Source of the DNA: Flaccisagitta enflata
Taxonomy: Eukaryota; Chaetognatha; Sagittoidea; Aphragmophora
Length of the DNA stretch: 64,000 nt
Assembly: GCA_965153355.1 (NCBI GenBank)
Contig: OZ231126.1
Span: forward strand, 68,324,001 to 68,388,000
Direction: 5' to 3'
A program made the position numbers and the translations under genes. Positions 12,001 through 40,421 of the stretch are shown piece after piece. Every line of letters begins with the position of its first letter. Positions within the stretch are counted from its first letter, which is position 1. The notes under the pieces were generated by a model. That model saw only the letters and a program-made list of their open reading frames with translations, had not been told where the DNA came from and did no database searches.

Positions 12001-12347
12001 GGGCAGCGGCCCCTGAGCCCTGAAATCAGCTCTTGGAAACCTGAAAACAACCATTTCAGGCCTAAACTCAGATCTCCAGGGCCTTAAATCAACCTAAAAT
12101 CTAAACCTTTAGTATCTTGCCCTGTTTGTTTAGTCTACAAAGAATCCCAGCTGAAGCGGAACTTCTGTTCAGGTATTAGAACCATTCATTCATCCCGCGT
12201 CCCCGCCGTCCCTGGGATGTATGAATGTGAGACCACTACCCTGCTGATAAGGAAATAGAGGGCTTACATCCTTTAATAAACGATATATCTACTCACCGCA
12301 ATAAGCGCGTTAAAAGCGCAGAACACCGTCTGCAGGCAACCAGCCAT
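9014..12347 (-). CDS. Tetraspanin
   Basis: Four-pass plasma-membrane scaffold protein of 221 residues. Six exons, all introns phase 0: 12297-12347, 10739-10801, 10100-10264, 9549-9623, 9179-9430 and 9014-9073. The N-terminus MAGCLQTVFCAFNALIA runs into TM1. TM2 is about residues 60-80 and is followed by the family motif GCCGAM (79-84) and a Cys at 89. TM3 is about 94-114. The large extracellular loop holds CCGINGPADY (Cys151, Cys152) plus Cys169 and Cys176, so it is a four-cysteine loop. TM4 lies about 187-210, then a short tail KGDGNAV. Length and cysteine pattern are normal for the family. Membrane-proximal cysteines (4, 11, 80, 81, 89) could be palmitoylated by analogy. The exact subfamily could not be set by eye. 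Confidence 0.93.
9655..10056. repeat. 12-bp minisatellite (aagttgtaaaac)n in tetraspanin intron 3
   Basis: About 33 nearly identical 12-bp units; the only differences are a few 'tgtataac' variants near the right edge. It fills most of the intron 9624-10099. The long minus-strand frames rich in Phe-Thr-Thr-Cys or Leu-Phe-Tyr-Asn are repeat artefacts. Confidence 0.95.
11880..12160. mobile_element. Degenerate 'GGTCAGCGG' foldback element in tetraspanin intron 1
   Basis: Contains the core gggcagcggcccc (near 12001) amid decayed units of the 'aggcct..aaatc' type, like the filling of the better copies at 41000-46600. Ends are not recognisable. It lies in intron 10802-12296; the rest of that intron shows no gene. 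Confidence 0.45.
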
Positions 12348-12816
12348 TGTTAAATACAATATGATGTCCGCGAAAAGAAGTGACGTGTGACGATGATTTG
12401 AGGTACTACTAAAAACCAAGAAATACCAGATCGGTAAGAGTAATCGACTATAAATCCAAGAACAAAGTCAGGAGAACACCAATGCGAAAATGAAAATGAA
12501 TTTCCTCAAAGTTTGTTCGTGTGTGTTGGTCTGCGGGTGTGCAGAAGTATAATTGGGAGCGGCCTGTGTTATTTTAAAACTCGTGAAAGCAACTTCAACT
12601 TCTCTCTCGCCTTTGAGCGTAAAGGAGATGACGTTGTCAGGAAGTGTATACAAATATTTCTAGAGAGCGTTTTTGCAAAAGATTCTTGATTTTCCGTTTC
12701 TTTTTTCTCTTTGGTTTGAAGCTCGTTGAAGATTATCTGAAAGATGAGAATGAATTACTTAAACATTCAAAGGTCATTGAGTTGGCTCAGGGTTGAGGAC
12801 GATGACGATGAGTGTC

Positions 12817-13050
12817 TTTTTAGTCGCGTGCTACGCGACTCTACACCCCGCTTTGTCCGTCCGTTGGTCCGTCCGTTGGTCCGTCCGTTGGTCCGTCCGT
12901 TGGTCCGTCCGTTGGTCCGTCCGTCACACTTCACTTTTTTTGTTTTTGCGGTCTTTGGCCTCACTGCTCCTGCCCAAATGATCAAGTGACCTCAAATATG
13001 GCCCCTGCCCACCCGCACGCGACTGGGGTAGCCGTGTATCCGGCCTTGTT
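12817..13050 (+). mobile_element. GTCC hairpin element, TCGCG subfamily, copy c
   Basis: Starts TTTTTAGTCGCGTGCTACGC, holds about six GTCCGTTG units (12858-12925), and ends GCACGCGACTGGGG..GTATCCGGCCTTGTT. Box 1 AGTCGCGTGC pairs perfectly with the distal GCACGCGACT, the TCGCG counterpart of copies a and b. Lies upstream of the tetraspanin start. Confidence 0.8.
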
Positions 13051-14120
13051 TTTTTCAAAAGGGGGTGGAACGCGGTTCGTTGATAGTTGTCTCCCACTTA
13101 GAGATAAGCTGCCAGCCTAGATCAATTGTCATGAACGTTCACAACTTTAGAAGGATTGTTGGTCGGTTGGGCTTTTGGACCTAAGTTTGGAGCGCAAATT
13201 CTCCTCAGCTATCCAGGGAGTTCCCTTTAGCTCGTTCATCCCTCGAACTACACATTGAATACTATTTTTTTGGCGGAATACCGCGGTAATGAATCCAAGT
13301 TCAGTGAAAATAGGCAGATGTACTACGCTATGTTTTAAAATTGCCAAGTAGTAAAATACTGGAAATTAGCAAAAAGGTGATCAACCATAAACAAATATAT
13401 GATTATCCGTTGTAGCGGGATGCAACTGGATGTAACCGTCAATCTATACACGGACATCTCTTGCTCTAGGGCTTGTTAACCTTGGCTCTAGCCTGTTTAT
13501 CCATATAAAGGACCCAACAGAGACAAAAATTTGTATTTTACAAAAAAAATTTGTCTCTTCATACTTTTTTTTCTAACACTAATGACATAAACCCCTCTAT
13601 ATAAAATAAAATAAAATCAATCCCTTCACATCCGTTTTTGCAGTTGTTCAACTGTATCCTACAAATAGCCGTGCCCGTTCGTCGCTTTTGCACATGAGCA
13701 TGTAAAAACCCTAGTAACGCAGGACAAATCAGATGAAGCCATGCCATAAGCAGATGAGCCAAATGCGTAGTTGTGGACGCCCTGTTGTACCTCTAGGTCC
13801 TTTAAGGCGTTATCGAAGAAATGAGATTTGAGTATAAACTCCTCTCTCACTCTCCGTTGGTTTTCAAATCGATTGGTGACGCAGCTATCGCTCTTGTCAA
13901 AAAGAGGAAAGGAAGAAAAATCCATATGAAGGGAACCTTATCTCGCGAAGGTAAATATGCCGTAAGCAAGATTGCGAAAAAGCATCGAGTTGGCGTTTGC
14001 CGCGACGTCAATTTTTGCGGGAATGGAATTGAACCAGATTCAAAATATGAAAACTGGTCTGAGCATCACTTACTTAAAGCGATTGACAGGAATGGAATAA
14101 TATTGGAACATATTCTACCG
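13051..14120. other. Intergenic DNA, no convincing gene
   Basis: A plus-strand open frame begins at 13821 and is basic in its first half, but it has no family resemblance, no splice-supported extension, and its tail runs into the repeat at 14121. It is left unannotated. Confidence 0.4.
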
Positions 14121-15050
14121 GTTAAGTGGGGTAAAATGGGTCACTTTTTCGATTTCTTTTTTTAATATCTTTTAATCTTTTACTAAAATGAAAAATTTTA
14201 TGATTGATTACGGACAATGTGTATTTTCTCTACTACCACAAAAAAGAAAATTGCCTCCTTGAAATGAGCGAGGAGGGCAACCTACTCCTTTTTAACGAGT
14301 AAGTGACTCATTTTACCCTTTCTAGATGGAGTAAAATGGGTCACCTACCTCCTCTCGAAAAACGTTGACCACAACTTCATTCCAAGTGAAGAGTTGCAAC
14401 GCGTTAGTGAAAAATGGGTGACCTAACATAAAAATTGAGCTAAAAAAAGTATTTAAAGGCAAAAAATATAAGGTCATGTGATAAGTTTTTTTGAAAATGA
14501 CGGTTTTGCATCAAATCATTATATCTATATTACAAAATCTTTAAGTAACAACGGAACAAGGTGTTCAAGACAGGAATGAGCTGTATCTCACTTACTCTGA
14601 CCCATGAGATTGGATAACAAGGATATCTCGGCGTTATGATGAAAATTTCATGATTTTAGCATGGAGACCCATTTTACTCCATAATACTAAAAATCTATTT
14701 TTTAGCTAACTATACATAAAAACTGAAAACTATTACTGCCCATGTTTAACAATCCATCCGTAGTATGTTGGCAGTGGGTAATTGCTTTCCTTCTCTATTT
14801 GGTCGCCATGGAAACTAGAAGTTGGTGCCTAGCAACGCACAATTTTTTCAGTTTACTATTTTATTTCACAATGCATCCAAATATAAATATTACAAACAAG
14901 GGGCAATGATCTGTCTTGGAGGAGGATATGGCATCCTTTTCCCTCGATCAGAAGCAAAAATTGCTTTATTTCAACAGATTTCAACAAAATTTTTAAAAAA
15001 GTTAAGTGACCCACTTTACCCCGCTGACCCATTTTACCCCACTCTACCCT
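14121..15050. mobile_element. Element bounded by inverted 'ggggtaaaatgggtca'
   Basis: The left edge reads aagtggggtaaaatgggtca and the right edge (15007-15050) carries its reverse complement, in part duplicated. An internal inverted pair lies near 14306-14345. A smaller relative sits in TMEM67 intron 5. No coding sequence; target duplication not resolved. Confidence 0.5.
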
Positions 15051-15387
15051 ACATTGTATCAGTAACTGATATATGAACTGTTTTTGTCAGTCAGAATCAG
15101 TCAGTCAGTAGTCTCGAAAAATAGAATCTTGTCTATTTTAGGGTCAGTTGGAATAGTAATCATGTGATTATTACACAATCTTTTACTCGGAGGCTGGAAG
15201 TCAGTCTCACTTCCCAGTTCCATCATTTAGGTGGTTTGAGCCTTTTGGGGTGGTTGCTGGGTGGTTAGAGGCTGGGTATGGGAATTTTCTTTAGCTCGAC
15301 AGATCTGGCTCACAGTGCGTCATCCCTGTAGCGTTTACAAGTTTCACATCACTGCCCCTTTCAAATCCCAAGGGTTAGTGTTTCGCC

Positions 15388-15583
15388 ACTTTTAATTGCG
15401 GACACGCAACTCGATAAGAGGCTTTGTCCGTCTGACAGACAGTCCGTCCATTGGTAGGTACTGATCGAGTCAAAAAGTGAAAAAACAAGCGTTTTGGATA
15501 CTTTGTGTGTATGTTCGTGTGCGAGGAGTGGGGATAGGAGTTGGATGGGGGTTTGACGCCCCTACCCACCCATCCGCTACGAT
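15388..15583 (+). mobile_element. GTCC hairpin element, TTGCG subfamily, degenerate copy d
   Basis: Keeps the terminal hairpin AATTGCGGACACGCAACT and the following TCGATAAGAGGCTTTGTCCG. The GTCC run and the 3' end are decayed; the distal box is reduced to 'catccgctac'. Confidence 0.6.
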
Positions 15584-16138
15584 ATTGTGACCCCGCATCG
15601 CTTTTTAAAATGTACTCTTTTGGCGAATTGCGTACGAAGAAAATGCGGGTTCACATTCACAACTTCAGTCAGGGGGAACTTTCCCTGCACGCAAGGAAAA
15701 AAAAGCTTTCAGGTAGACTGCGCAGGGGGACATAATTCATCTTTCCTGCCATTTGATAAATAGAATCAGATGTGAACTACCACTAAGCAAAAATCTGTCG
15801 AGCTTGCAATACGCAACTTCGCCCAAATACAATGAACTTTCCTCAACTAGGGTTTCCGTAACCAACGCCCACTGAATTCAAAACCGAATAGCAAAAATTA
15901 TATACACGACTGTAAGTACACTCGCGTAGCCTTGCTGATGGTCAGTGCCGCTGGACTTCAGAGAATTGTTAGAAACGGTATAAACTATAAAGATGGTGGC
16001 CAAAAAATGGCCCAACGAAAGTTCGGACTAAGCCAGAGCAGAGCATCGGTGAAAAAATATCAGGCAAAGAAAACAAGAATATAGACAATTACTAAGCAGG
16101 GAGTGGCAATAGCAAACAGCGACTGAGAGGGAAAGTGA
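15584..16138. other. Intergenic DNA, nothing recognised
   Basis: No gene or clear repeat between the decayed GTCC element and the purine-rich block. Confidence 0.45.
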
Positions 16139-16286
16139 GATGGAAGAGAGGTGGAAGAGAGGTGGAAGAGAGGTGGAAGAGAGGTGGAAGAGAGGTGGAA
16201 GAGAGGTGGAAGAGAGGTGGAAGAAAGGTGGAAGAAAGGTGGAAGAAAGGTGGAAGAAAGGTGGAAGAAAGGTGGAAGAAAGGTGG
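16139..16286. repeat. 11-bp minisatellite (gaggtggaaga / aaggtggaaga)n
   Basis: Two homogeneous blocks: about seven units of the gag form, then about seven of the aag form, leading straight into a GA run (16287-16372). Frames through it are low-complexity artefacts. Confidence 0.9.
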
Positions 16287-16318
<32 letters not shown>

Positions 16319-16322
16319 AGAG

Positions 16323-16367
<45 letters not shown>

Positions 16368-17158
16368 AAGAGAGAAATGGAAAGCCACAGACAGCATGTA
16401 ACAAATAGAATCAGGGAAAAAAGAGATTACTGTTTCTCAGTGCTCCAAATTCGGAGCACTGAGAATATACGATTTTTAGGAGCACTGAGACTTTGTACCC
16501 TCGGAGCACCGCGTCGCGCCCGAGAGAGAGACAGAGAGAGAGAGAAGAAGGGCAAGAGGAGAGGAAGACGGAGCTCGGGTGAAAATCCGGAGGAAATAGT
16601 GATGGAGGGAAAAACAGAGATAAAGAGAGAAATTAAATTACGAAGGAAGAGAGGCAGAGATGGAGAGAGAAACAGAAACGGAGTGCAATTTGGAGAGGGA
16701 AACAAACAGAGAAACAAATCACGCAGAATTGCAATACCGTTGCACAAAAATGGGCACGGGCGTATCCCTCCCACGGGAAAAGGAACAGAAGCAGAAGAGA
16801 GAAACTTAGGGAGAGAGAAATGAAATATGAAGAGAAAAATAGGGGGAGATCTCGGGAGGGAGGGAGGAGGATGTAGATCTTAGAGAGAAAAAGATGGAGA
16901 GAGAGAAATGGAGGGGGAGAGAGGAATGGAGGGAGAGAGGAGGATGTGGATTATATGTAGAGAGAAAAGGATGGAGGGAGAGAGAGAAATGATCAGATGG
17001 CGGGAAACGGATAGAGGGAGAAATTAAAGGAAAGAAAGAAATGAGTTAGCCCATAAGAGGGAAAGAGAGAAAAACAGAAGATTGAACCTGAGGGGGGTGG
17101 GTGAGAGACAGAGGAGAGGGGGAGAAAGGGAGAGAAACAGAAGATTGAAACGGAGAGG

Positions 17159-17220
<62 letters not shown>
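16287..17220. repeat. Purine-rich (GA)n block upstream of TMEM67
   Basis: (GA)n runs at 16287-16372 and 17162-17219 with degenerate GA-rich sequence between them, ending about 170 bp before the TMEM67 start codon. It contains a perfect inverted repeat at 16437-16464 (arm ctcagtgctcc). Open frames here have purely repeat composition. Confidence 0.85.
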
Positions 17221-17225
<5 letters not shown>

Positions 17226-17393
17226 AGGAAAAGGGAGAATCGCGGGCAGGGCCAATCGTTCTGCGAGATCTGGTTTCCATGGAAACGGCGTCGTTCGGCG
17301 GGATATGCCTGATATTTTCCGCGAGCAATGTGAGATTAATTAGCGATTAAGCGTCGAAAGATAGATTATCATCGTAGATGAAAACCGGGCGAC

Positions 17394-34377
<16,984 letters not shown>

Positions 34378-34788
34378 AGGGGGAAGCAGGGCAGCGGCCC
34401 CGAAGGGGTCGATGACCTATGCTTTCACACGGGGGAATTTTCTCCTCCTCCTCCTCCTCCGTTCCCCCTCCCCCCACTTCCAGGCCCATATCTCAGCCTC
34501 GAAGCCCATATCTCAACCTCGAGGCCCAAATCCCACTCTTGAGGCCCAAATCCCTTGAGGCTGGAATTAGGGCCGCATAGATAGGATTTTGGCTATAAGA
34601 TGGGATTTGGGCCTTGAGGTTAGGATTTGGGCCTCAAGACTGGGATTTGGGCCTAGAGGCTGGGATATGGGCTTCGTGGCTGAGATATGGGCCTGGAGGT
34701 GGGGGGGGGATGGAGGAGGAGGAGAAGGAGAAAATTCCCCTGTGTGAAAGCATAGGTTATCGACCCCTGCGGGGCCGCTGCCCAAAAA

Positions 34789-35195
34789 GGGATGGAAGCA
34801 AACTAAAATATCTAACACCAAAAAAAATTAACAGGCTCTGCAAATGCTCCGGTCGTACCTGGGAAAAAGAAATTTAGTGCGAAAAACATTGGTGGACGAA
34901 CGATTCTTGATTTAATTTTGTTTTCACAGTACTCATTTTCACTGATTATTTTGCAGCACAAAATATTGTTCATGAATATTTTTGACTAGATAACAGAATC
35001 TCAATGAACTTGTTGACAAAAATTGAATGAATGAATTGAATGTTTCACAAATGGAATGATCTCGTTGTCAAATAAAATGTGATTAGTAACTACATTGAAA
35101 TACATGGTAGACGCGCGTGTGAATCCCCCTAATTTCAATTAAAAAAGCTGTGTAGATGAAAACCAGTTCTGTTATTTCTCTTAGAATATGTCAAT
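34789..35195. other. Short intergenic region between convergent TMEM67 and ALG8
   Basis: AT-rich DNA between the last repeat copy and the ALG8 stop; presumably holds 3' UTRs of both convergent genes. Nothing else recognised. Confidence 0.45.
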
Positions 35196-37896
35196 TCATA
35201 AAGGCAGTTTGGTGGTGTGAAGGTAAAAACGTATCCAGACGTAAAGAATCCCGACAGAGCAGTAACAGGACATGATCATCAAAGGTAGAAACGGAAGACA
35301 GGCGTTTAAACCCAACAGTCCATGTACCAAGCCGACGTAAATTTGAACGAGAGCGATACCAGCCACGTAGGCCTTTTCGATAACGTTCAACAACGGCTTG
35401 TCTGAAGAAGAAGCGGGAAGAACGTTGGCGTCGAGAAACCGATAAGAAACGTAAGTGAAGACGACAAAGTAAAGAATCTTTATCGGCGCCTCGGCCGGCG
35501 TGAAAATGAGCGGGAAGAGACTGAAATGTCCGATGGTAGAAAGTAGGAAGAAGAGTTTCTTATCCTCGCGCGTCTCGAGGGAGATCAGCGTGAATGGCAC
35601 GATCATCAACAAGACGGCTTTTTCATGCACGTGCCACCCGAAAAGGAAGAAAGCGAACGCGCAGAGAACGAGCGCACGAACGAAACGCGTCGGCGTCGGG
35701 TAACAACGCCAAAGATTCAACAACGCCGGCGTTAGGGCGAAAAGGACGAGCAGCAACGACGCCGGTGGAGTGATGGGCATCAGGACGGAATGCGAATACT
35801 CGCGTCCGACCAACCCGCCGCTCATCGACGCAGATTCCGTCGAAATTTCCACGCCTAAAAGCCGCCGGAAGATGACGACGAGGGATTTGTCGGCGACGTT
35901 GTACAGCGCCCAAGCGTTGGGCGCCCAGTAGGCGTGGCAGAGTCCGCGTCCGAAGGGAAATAACCGCGACAGGACTTGCGGTAGATGAAGAATGAAAGGT
36001 CCGAATGAGAGCGCGAAGGTAATGACGACCGGGACGCCGATCGTGATCAACTTGACGATGGAAAAGGAAGCGTAGACGACTCGTCCCCGAGCGTCGTATT
36101 GAGAGAAGCAGATTTTGAGAAGATAGACGAAAAACGCCGGAGCGATATAGAGGAAGATATGCTTCAAGTTGAGCAGAGAGGCGAAGAAAAACGCGGCTTC
36201 GACGTGACGACGTTGAAAGACGCGCGTGATGGCGAGTAGCAAAACGCCGAAGAGGAAGCCGTTGTATTGGAAGTGAATGTGATCGACGAGGAAAAGGCCA
36301 AAGTTGGCGAGCAGACAAAAGACGACGATCATCTGCGCGTTCTTGACCGACGCCACGCGATCCGATGAAGAGGAAGAGGAAGAAGAGTCGCCGCGCGAAC
36401 GCGATAGCAACTGGGAGAAACGCGACTGGAAGTAGGGGGGAGAGAGGGTGGTGGGAGTGGATGGATGAGTGGACAAAAGAATAATGGACGGCAGATATAT
36501 AGGAGGGTGGGTAAAGCATGTGGCGAAATGAAGATGACGCGAGTGGTATGTGTGGATGCGGGTGATATGGAAGAGGGAGGTGGGGGTGGATGGAAGAGTG
36601 GACAAGAGAAGGAATTGTGGGCGGTAGATATGTGAGGGTGGGAAGATGTCACAAAGGGCGTATATGTGGATGCGGGTGATATGAAAGTGGTCTAGGGAAG
36701 GTAAAATGGATGAAATGTGGAAATGTGTGGGAGATGGATATGCTGAAAGTGGATGGGCACAGGATAGGCGAGGGTACAGAGCAAGAATTGGAGGAAGAAA
36801 TGTATGTAGTAGAAGCCAATTCATGGTTGACTAATTGAGAAAAGAATTTAAGACTATTCCTATACGCACAATGGATAGAATCCTAGGAATATGTGGCGTA
36901 TTTCCGTAACCAGGGATGTCAAAAGCAACAACAACAACGGCAATTCGCACCTGCGCCCATTCCTTGCACGCGTATACGAGAAGGAAGTCGGTGGCGATGA
37001 CGGAAAGGCGTTGAAAGACGACGGTGGCGGTGGAAGCGTAGTTGAGATTCTTAACCACAACCATCCCAGGATCCACTATCGCCGCCAATTGAGAAAGAAG
37101 AAACTCGAAGTAAGCGAAGAAAGGAGGATAGTCGAGAGTCCATTCCGATGTGGATTCGTAGTACCAGTCCTGAAGCGTGGGAGGCAAAACGGATAAGGAT
37201 TAAAATGCCATTAATGAAGACTATCGCCAACCGGAAAAAATTGAGAAGGTTGTTTTTTTTTCAAGTTGAAAGAGGGGAACACAGAGAGAGAGAGCGAGAG
37301 AGAGAGAGAGCGAGAGAGAGAGAGAGAGAGAGGCTACTCGATCAAATTTTCGAGGGTTGACACGACAAACGACAACGACTCACTTCACGGTCAAGGCTTT
37401 GTTATAGACCACATCGAGAAATAACTCGCTGTGGCCAAAAAAGAGATGAAATGGTCAGGCCAAAATTTTGCCCGATAATAAAAGGTCGTTTTTAAAGATG
37501 GCACTAAAGTAAAACTTATTGACAAACGGCAAATAGAAAATCCACGCTAACCAAAAATTCCCCTCTCACCTTTAGCGGTAGACTATGCGTGATGGCGAGC
37601 CAATTACGATGTACTTCAAAATCGGTGGATCGATAAGCGGGGATCATGAGTGACTTGATGCAGGCGAGAATGACGCCGAGAATCCACGTCCATTTGGCGA
37701 TCTGCGCATGCGCCATCTCCGCCGCAGCCGCCCCGAGTTTCGCGTCTTCCGCGGTAGAGGCGTTGGCGTTGTTCGAAGAAGAAGAGGAGGAGGAAGGCGC
37801 CTTTGAATTCGTCGCCGTCGCCGTTCTGTCTTTCGCCTCCCGATGACGCAACGACGGCGAAGCTTTGGTTTTAGGTAAACGACCCGCTTTCGCCAT
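35196..37896 (-). CDS. ALG8: Dolichyl-P-Glc:Glc1Man9GlcNAc2-PP-dolichol alpha-1,3-glucosyltransferase
   Basis: ER multipass enzyme that adds the second glucose to the lipid-linked oligosaccharide for N-glycosylation, using dolichyl-phosphate glucose. Three exons, both introns phase 0: 37570-37896, 36951-37169 and 35196-36425, giving 591 residues (human 526). Exon 1 ends with [18 protein letters not shown], the ALG6/ALG8 luminal-loop signature. Exon 2 has [17 protein letters not shown]. Exon 3 has [31 protein letters not shown] and [12 protein letters not shown], all family landmarks; the LCHAYWAPN form favours ALG8 over ALG6. The extra N-terminal about 60 residues are Ser/Asn/Ala-rich and precede the first membrane segment. 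A second acceptor (TTTCTCCCAG) would shorten exon 3 by five codons. The start is 118 bp downstream of the OST4 stop. Confidence 0.95.
37285..37332. repeat. (GA)n tract in ALG8 intron 1
   Basis: An interrupted GAGA run within intron 37170-37569; no other feature is seen in that intron. Confidence 0.85.
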
Positions 37897-38014
37897 ATTC
37901 TTAGCTTAATCAATATACTTAAAGTCTTAAAAAGAAATCACACGCAAAAGTCTATTATGATAAATCCGGCCTTTTAGTCCCAAATGTCCGACGACCCTCG
38001 GAAATATATAAATT

Positions 38015-38134
38015 TCATTCCGACTCTTTCATTTTCTGGCCGTTGACGGATATAAAGTGGTATAAAACCACGAGAATGAAGAGCGAGACGCCCATGATGT
38101 TGGCGAACACGGCCAATTGCATATCGGTGATCAT
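38015..38134 (-). CDS. OST4: Oligosaccharyltransferase small subunit OST4
   Basis: Single-helix subunit of the ER oligosaccharyltransferase, which transfers the glycan finished by the ALG enzymes to nascent proteins; OST4 helps hold the catalytic STT3 subunit in the complex. The 39 residues start [18 protein letters not shown] and contain LVVLYHF. Nearly every position of the ~37-residue animal OST4 is matched or conservatively changed, including the Asn-bearing single membrane helix and the short polar C-terminus. Start: the ATG at 38134 with A at -3, matching the family N-terminus. The frame stays open upstream to a TAG near 38246 without another ATG, so no longer start is available. It is directly upstream of, and on the same strand as, ALG8. 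Confidence 0.93.
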   Translation of the reverse strand: MITDMQLAVFANIMGVSLFILVVLYHFISVNGQKMKESE

Positions 38135-38299
38135 TTTCACTATCGGGTCGAGCACGGGCACGGTCGCACGCAAGTAGTTCCAGATGAAGTTATGAATCGC
38201 GAATTGTGAAAGAAACTGCGTTTGAAAGAATGAATTTTCCTAATTTATGAATTTAAAGATAATATATATATATGTACATTGTACAACCTCCCTTTAAAT

Positions 38300-39863
38300 A
38301 AAAAAGCTTCAAAATTACAGTCCCCGACTGTAATTTTTGAAGCTTTCTTGTTGCGTAAACGCAACTCGATGAGATACACAAGACAACAATTTTGAGAAAA
38401 AAAAAGAAAAAAAATTATTCGATATTGTTTTAATGATGACAAAACTTGATAATGATAACAATAGTGGATGATGATGATGACAACAATGAATGATAATGAC
38501 AACAAAAATCTAGGAAAAAAATATTCAAACAAAATTTTTAAAAAATTTTCAGGAAAAAAAAATTCTTTTTTCAAAAAAAATTTTCTAAAAAAAAATTTTT
38601 TTTTTTTAAATTTTCAAAAAAAAATTTTCCAAAAAAAATTTTCCAAAAAAATTTTTCAAAAATTTTTTCAAAAATTTTCTTGAAAAATTTAGTAGTCGAA
38701 GATGTTGACAGTAGTTGAGGATGATGACAGTAGTTGAGGATGATGACAGTAGTTGAAGATGATGACAGTAGTTGAAGATGATGACAGTAGTTGAAGATGA
38801 TGACAGTAGTTGAAGATGATGACAGTAGTTGAAGATGATGACAGTAGTTGAAGATGATGACAGTAGTTGAAGATGATGACAGTAGTTGAAGATGATGACA
38901 GTAGTTGAAGATGATGACAGTAGTTGAAGATGATGACAGTAGTTGAAGATGATGACAGTAGTTGAAGATGATGACAGTAGTTGAAGATGATGACAGTAGT
39001 TGAAGATGATGACAGTAGTTGAAGATGATGACAGTAGTTGAAGATGATGACAGTAGTTGAAGATGATGACAGTAGTTGAAGATGATGACAGTAGTTGAAG
39101 ATGATAACAGTAGTTGAAGATGATGACAGTAGTTGAAGATGATGACAGTAGTTGAAGATGATGACAGTAGTTGAAGATGATGACAGTAGTTGAAGATGAT
39201 GACAATAGTTGAAGATGATGACAGTAGTTGAAGATGATGACAGTAGTTGAAGATGATGACAGTAGTTGAAGATGATGACAGTAGTTGAAGATGATGACAG
39301 TACATAAATAAGCTAATATCTCATAAACCAGACTTCAGATTTAATTCAAATTTTGCAGGGGTTATTTATTTACTACCCTCTACTTGTGTACAAAATAAGA
39401 AAAAAATTCACATACCTTTACTACCCTTTGCCTATGTAAATTGCCTAAGTCCTAGCAACATACTACTAAATAAATAAGCTAATATCTCATAAACCAAACT
39501 TCAGATTTTATTCGAATTTTGCAGGGGTTGTTTATTTAGTAACCTTTACTTGTATAGCAAATTTTTAAAAAATTCACATAGGTTTACTACCCTCTACCTA
39601 TGTAAATAGCTTAAGTCCAGTAAAATATTACTACAAAAATAATAGGCAAAGGGTAGTAAAAGTTAATGAATTTTTCTGAAAATTGGTACACAAGCTCCCA
39701 TTGACATAAAAATAACACTGGTAAAGTTTCATGAACTTCTGAAGTCTGGTTTAAAAGATATGAGAAGGTTTTAAACAAACAAACAAACAAACAAACAAAC
39801 AGACTACACGATCAGGTCCATCTTATAGTCACCGACGAAAACTTTTCGTCGGGGACAAAAAAA
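38300..39863 (+). mobile_element. Hairpin-bounded satellite-carrying element, copy 2
   Basis: A left palindrome (loop shortened relative to copy 1), the hairpin GTTGCG-TAAA-CGCAAC (38350-38365), an A-rich zone to 38690, a 19-bp satellite (38695-39300), the right module, an (aaac)n tract (39775-39800) and the end hairpin CCGACGAA..TTCGTCGG, then GGACAAAAAAA. Lies just upstream of OST4. Confidence 0.75.
38695..39300. repeat. 19-bp minisatellite, second array
   Basis: About 31 units of gatgatgacagtagttgaa, more homogeneous than the first array at 6487. Flanking sequences are homologous to those of that array, so the satellite is carried within the element rather than being an independent locus. 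Confidence 0.95.
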
Positions 39864-40227
39864 TTAAGTGGCCAAAAGTAACTTCGACATGCACACACAA
39901 GCTTGGTTCCTTTTATTTGGCCAAAAAGCCGAAAATTCGTTGTAATTGCTGTACTAAGAGATCAAGAAATAAATATCGCATGCGCTATTTCATGAGAACA
40001 AAACCAAAAATCCGCCTGACATTAAAATGGGATGCGCGGAGCACGGATAAGTTGTAAAAGACACGCATTCGCCGATGCCTAAAAGAGCGCGTGAATAGAA
40101 AAGTGAGATGGTAACAACAAACAAACAACAAACAAGATCAAAGATGAACCAGAAGAAAGCACAGTTAGTAAAGTTACACCCCGCTATACTGGATCCAAGA
40201 GTATCTGACACCCACCTTTAACAAATT
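39864..40227. other. Intergenic DNA, nothing recognised
   Basis: A minus-strand open frame near 39990-40211 is hydrophobic but has no family resemblance or convincing splice context. Confidence 0.4.
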
Positions 40228-40421
40228 AACAAGGCCAGATATACGGCTACCCCAGTCGCGTGCGGGTGGACAGGGGCAGTGCTGGCAAAGGTCACTGGAG
40301 CATTTGGGCAGGAGCATTAGGCTCAAAAAGCTAAAAAAGCCAAAAAGAAAAAAGGAGTCCGACTGACCGACCAATGTACCGACATAGTGGGGTGTAGAGT
40401 CACGTAGCACGCGACTAAAAA
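40228..40421 (-). mobile_element. GTCC hairpin element, TCGCG subfamily, copy h
   Basis: Minus orientation: TTTTTAGTCGCGTGCTACG at the left end, CCGCACGCGACTGGGG near the right, ending GTATATCTGGCCTTGTT. One hairpin arm carries a change (ACGTGACT) while the distal box remains perfect. Confidence 0.75.

Noticed and set aside
12858-12925. Tandem GTCCGTTG units as an independent microsatellite or CRISPR-like array
   Set aside because: They are the variable interior of the GTCC hairpin element, with no spacers and a eukaryotic context.
13821-14165. 114-codon plus-strand frame, basic
   Set aside because: No recognisable family, no supporting splice sites, and its end lies in a repeat element.
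35623-36652. Alternative minus-strand frames inside ALG8
   Set aside because: Out-of-frame shadows; the ALG8 frame with its family motifs explains the region.
36426-36824. N-terminal extension of the ALG8 third-exon frame up to 36824
   Set aside because: Repetitive Pro/Ser/His sequence upstream of a good acceptor; the exon 2 to exon 3 join at 36425 gives the family alignment.
39990-40211. Hydrophobic minus-strand frame as an upstream exon of OST4
   Set aside because: OST4 is complete at 39 residues with its own ATG; no in-phase donor links the two.
40228-40421. Helitron 3' end (hairpin followed by CTAA)
   Set aside because: The hairpin and CTAA fit superficially, but the other end lacks TC and the hairpin overlaps the CT; left as an unclassified element.
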